Assembly: GCA_029964075.1 (NCBI GenBank)
Contig: CM057129.1
Coordinates: 29,627,430-29,691,429, forward strand
Length of the DNA: 64,000 nt
Direction: 5' to 3'
From: Patiria pectinifera
Lineage: Eukaryota; Echinodermata; Asteroidea; Valvatida; Asterinidae
Shown here in pieces: positions 61,334-64,000 of the stretch. Below the pieces are notes generated by a model. That model was not told the origin of the DNA. It was given only the letters and a program-made list of their open reading frames with translations, and ran no database searches. How positions within the stretch are numbered: position 1 is the stretch's first letter; the number at the start of each line of letters is the position of its first letter. The position numbers were made by a program, and so were the translations under genes.

Positions 61334-62481
61334 CAATAGAAGACATAACTTTGACAACTTTGTAATTGTAAAAGCTGTGAAACAAATTTATCGGTATTAA
61401 CGCTTTGAATTAACCGTCTGTGAAAGAAAATCGAGATATACTTGAAAATAAGTCGATTAGATGGTTCAAAAATATCTAGGGAAACAGGACATATGCTTCA
61501 TGTTATGCAATTGATAAAACTGCCAAAAATAATGCTATTTACTGTCTATTCAAATATTAATGTACACAGTTGTAGACATCTGCTTGACCTGAAACGAAAT
61601 ATAAAAACGTGATATATTGTGAGCAAACAAATGCAATGTTCCTCATTAAATTATTCGTAGAACATGAAGAAATTTATGAATCGTAATACATGAACACAAA
61701 AACAAACATAGTTGAATACAAAAAACAAAATGGTTCTAGAAAGACACATAAAAATCCCATTAAGCCTAACCATTGTTGTGTTTCGTGTTTGCCTCGGTGT
61801 TTTGAACTTTGATCGGTGTTTATCATGGTTAGTGTTGATTCAAGATAATGGTAAGTTAATATAAAAAAAATCTCGGTTTGAATAATAGCGTTTACCGTAA
61901 CAGCGCATCCAGTAAATTTCTGATTTGTTTGTCCACTCAACTCCTCCCCAGTAAGCCGATAGAGATTTGACTCGCACTGTTTACGGACAGCATGCTAAAC
62001 TTCCACATCCCTGTTATATTACAGTTGTAGAAGGAAGCAACCGCTATCATCAGCTAACTTGGTTATTATGCTGAAGCTCGTTAAATATAACATATCCGCG
62101 AGCAACAAGGCCGGATTCTCCACGTAATTATGGTGCCATGTGATCACTATACATCACCGTGTAAACAAACGTGGATTACGAGTATTAAAATAAAACAGCA
62201 ACTACGTGCATTTATACCACACCGACTCAGCCTCTTTGATCCAGACAGACCAGCAAAATACATGCCCTCGAGTTTTAGGGGAGAAACACTTGAGGGAATT
62301 GCACCAACCTATTGCTTTCTGACTGACCGACTGAGTGACTGACTCGAAGTCACTAACTGTCTGACTGAGTCACTGATTATTCTAAACTGCCACGTAAAGA
62401 CGTTCGGTTCGAGCTCGATTCGGCAAGCCTAGCTAGTCCTGTTGTTTCTAGTTTTGTCCGGGCATAGAAGCTCGCGAACTC
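61334..62481. other. 5' flank of gene F
   Basis: AT-rich with no gene. A CTGA-rich simple repeat lies at about 62318-62377. The ATG context of gene F is GAACTCATGC. No clear TATA box. Confidence 0.4.
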
Positions 62482-62986
62482 ATGCCTCTTCCCGTGGACA
62501 GCAAAGTGGCCGGGATAGCAGCGGCTTCAACCCTGGCAGGGCTCCCGGTCGCGACCGCGGCATTCCTGCGCCTAAAGTACGGTCCAACCGTATTCCAAGA
62601 CCTGGCCTACATGCACCAGCGATGGAACCTACAGAGAGCGTTGCAAACTCTGCGACAGAAGAACACCAAACTGGTCGATTTCTTCGAGGAACACGCGAAG
62701 CAGACACCGGAGAAGGTGTTCCTGCTCCACAGGGACGAGGTCCACACATACGGGGCGCTGGAAGGGGAGGCCAACAAGCTCGCCCGATTCGTCAAGTCCA
62801 CAGGTCTCGTGAGATGCTTGGACACCGTGGCTATATTCATGTTCAACGAGCCAAGTTTCGTCCTGTCCTGGCTAGCTTTCAACAAGCTGGGGCTGAGGAT
62901 GGCTTTTTTGAACTACAATCTCAAGGGCGATGCGCTCCTTCATTGCATCAAGGCTTGTAAGGTGAAAGCAATTGCATGTGGTGTAG
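62482..62986 (+). CDS. SLC27A2-like: Gene F (partial, first coding exon): SLC27A2/6-like very-long-chain acyl-CoA synthetase
   Basis: One 505-nt exon from ATG to a GTATGT donor at 62987, the same length and phase as exon 1 of genes D and E. It encodes 168 residues plus one base: hydrophobic N-terminus ([19 protein letters not shown]), then VDFFEEHAKQTPEK, HTYGALEGEANKLARF, LDTVAIFMFNEPSFVLSWLA and LNYNLKGDALLHC. All are homologous to the same exon of genes B-E. The AMP-binding loop would be encoded by exon 2, which does not appear before 64000, so the gene continues past the window with a first intron over 1 kb. It is GC-richer than its neighbours and lacks the patch shared by C-E around [10 protein letters not shown]. 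Confidence 0.88.
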
Positions 62987-64000
62987 GTATGTCGATCTCA
63001 TTAACTTTCAATTGGCTTGATCTCCCCAATGATGCAGGCAAAGTTGTTTGGGTGGCAATTCCTCAATTTCCAGCCCAAAAAAATGGGAAAGCTGATCCTC
63101 TTTTCTTTCTCACTGGCTAAAAAGTTGGAATTTGAATATATAGGGATATACAATTAATATATCGAATTTCCTCATGGGATTTATACCAATGAATATGCAG
63201 ATACATGTAAGTCTCAGTCCACTTTGTTAACTTTTTTAAACTTAATGTCTGCTGCATGGAACGTGGCCAATTTCTTCCAAAGAGAACACTGATTACACAT
63301 TGAAATATCCGTCGTGCAAAAAGTGTGATGCAGCATCACACTCGGACAGGCGTGAGAACTTTTACGCATCTCGAAATGCTTATAGGGTATAACACAATAA
63401 TTATTTATAACACAATAATTATAGGGGGATGCCATGCTTTGCGCGGCACCCGCTAACTGGGTGGAGTCGTAAAATTTGTGTTGTTTGCAAGTTGTCAGTG
63501 GAACAAAAATAAATAAATAAAGAGGTAAATAAACAACAAACATCTTGGCAAATCAGCTAGGAGGAGACTTCATACAATCATCAGCAGACAGACATTTCTT
63601 TCTCGTCTTCGTCCGATAAGTCCCACTAAATATCCGAATTATTCATTATCCCCCGAATTTGAAGTGAAAACTTGGCAGATTTATTATCACGTTGTAGAAG
63701 TGCGTATTTTTGAGAAAAGGGTTCATTTACGTATTTTTGAGAAAGGGTTCAGGCTAGGAAATGCATATTCATATCGTTCGATTGTGTACGATCGGCGATT
63801 AAAAGGTTATATACTGATGTATTAATTTGACCTCAATTTGCATGTTAACCCCAAGTGGGCATGTTAAACCTTGGCGAAGCAATTTGGCCACCTTTCTCAT
63901 CATGAACGTCATGTTTTTCATAATAGCGATTTAGATTTTCTTTTATAGAGATAATGTTATAATATTTAACTATTCAAAGTCTCAAAGAAACAAATCTGCC
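62987..64000 (+). other. Intron 1 of gene F (incomplete)
   Basis: From the GT donor to the window edge no exon resembling exon 2 of the paralogues (ending in FTSGTTG) is found. CTCGTCTTCGTCCGATAAGTCCCA near 63602 recalls the repeated TTTCGTCTTCGTCCCA word at 13.7 and 14.2 kb. GTATTTTTGAGAAA-GGGTTCA is duplicated in tandem near 63704-63750. Confidence 0.5.

Noticed and set aside
62442-62960. 172-codon ORF overlapping exon 1 of gene F in another frame
   Set aside because: It is a GC-rich shadow; the FATP frame has clear family homology and a matching splice donor.

Overview
This is a window of animal nuclear DNA, with split genes, GT-AG introns of 0.1-3 kb and dense transposon debris. I recognise one gene family: six members of the SLC27 family (fatty acid transport protein / very-long-chain acyl-CoA synthetase, FATP/ACSVL), closest by eye to the SLC27A2/SLC27A6 branch. 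The tRNA-derived SINE types, the repeated 'CGGCCATCTTGG' words and the hAT, mariner and LINE remnants look like a marine invertebrate deuterostome. An echinoderm is my best guess, but this is impression only and the sequence does not prove it.

Layout. Gene A lies on the minus strand (coding 9993 down to 1356, 10 coding exons, 633 aa). A 9.7-kb spacer with no host gene (9994-19646) separates it from a head-to-tail plus-strand array: gene B (19647-28830, 636 aa), gene C (31238-38119, 636 aa), gene D (44651-51188, 635 aa), gene E (54243-59492, 637 aa) and gene F (first exon only, 62482-62986; it runs off the window). Every exon junction was placed by hand. In all five complete genes the summed exon lengths are divisible by three and the reading frame stays open. 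B to E share one nine-exon plan, with most exon lengths identical (122, 201, 94, 199 and 98 nt). Gene A keeps these junctions but has one extra intron inside exon 1 and a GC-AG donor. All five complete proteins keep the ATP/AMP-binding TSGTTG loop, the second AMP-binding motif around a T/S-E pair, the FATP signature around GDTFR and the C-terminal lysine. They should therefore be active acyl-CoA ligases/transporters of the ER, peroxisome or plasma membrane, not obvious pseudogenes.

The array shows active evolution. The last ~237 nt of genes C, D and E are nearly identical although the start of the same exon is not, and a patch in exon 1 links C with D against the overall D-E relationship. Both look like gene conversion. 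Introns 3 of D and E each carry a GGGAT-type pentanucleotide array, pure in D and decayed with higher-order repeats in E.

Mobile DNA fills the rest. In intron 8 of D, an hAT-like element with an 8-bp target duplication contains a second hAT MITE with its own perfect 8-bp duplication. Between E and F, a mariner-like element with TA duplications contains a 512-bp foldback MITE. Between C and D, a ~4-kb foldback element has a 5'-truncated LINE in its left arm. A possible Helitron with two tandem-repeat families lies at 14.3-15.7 kb. There are three tRNA-derived SINEs, several MITE families shared between introns of paralogues, and a palindromic tandem repeat at the left edge. I see no CRISPR, rRNA or functional tRNA gene and no second host gene family. 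The tandem FATP cluster with its conversion tracts and nested insertions is the main story; I do not claim a wholly new biochemical system.
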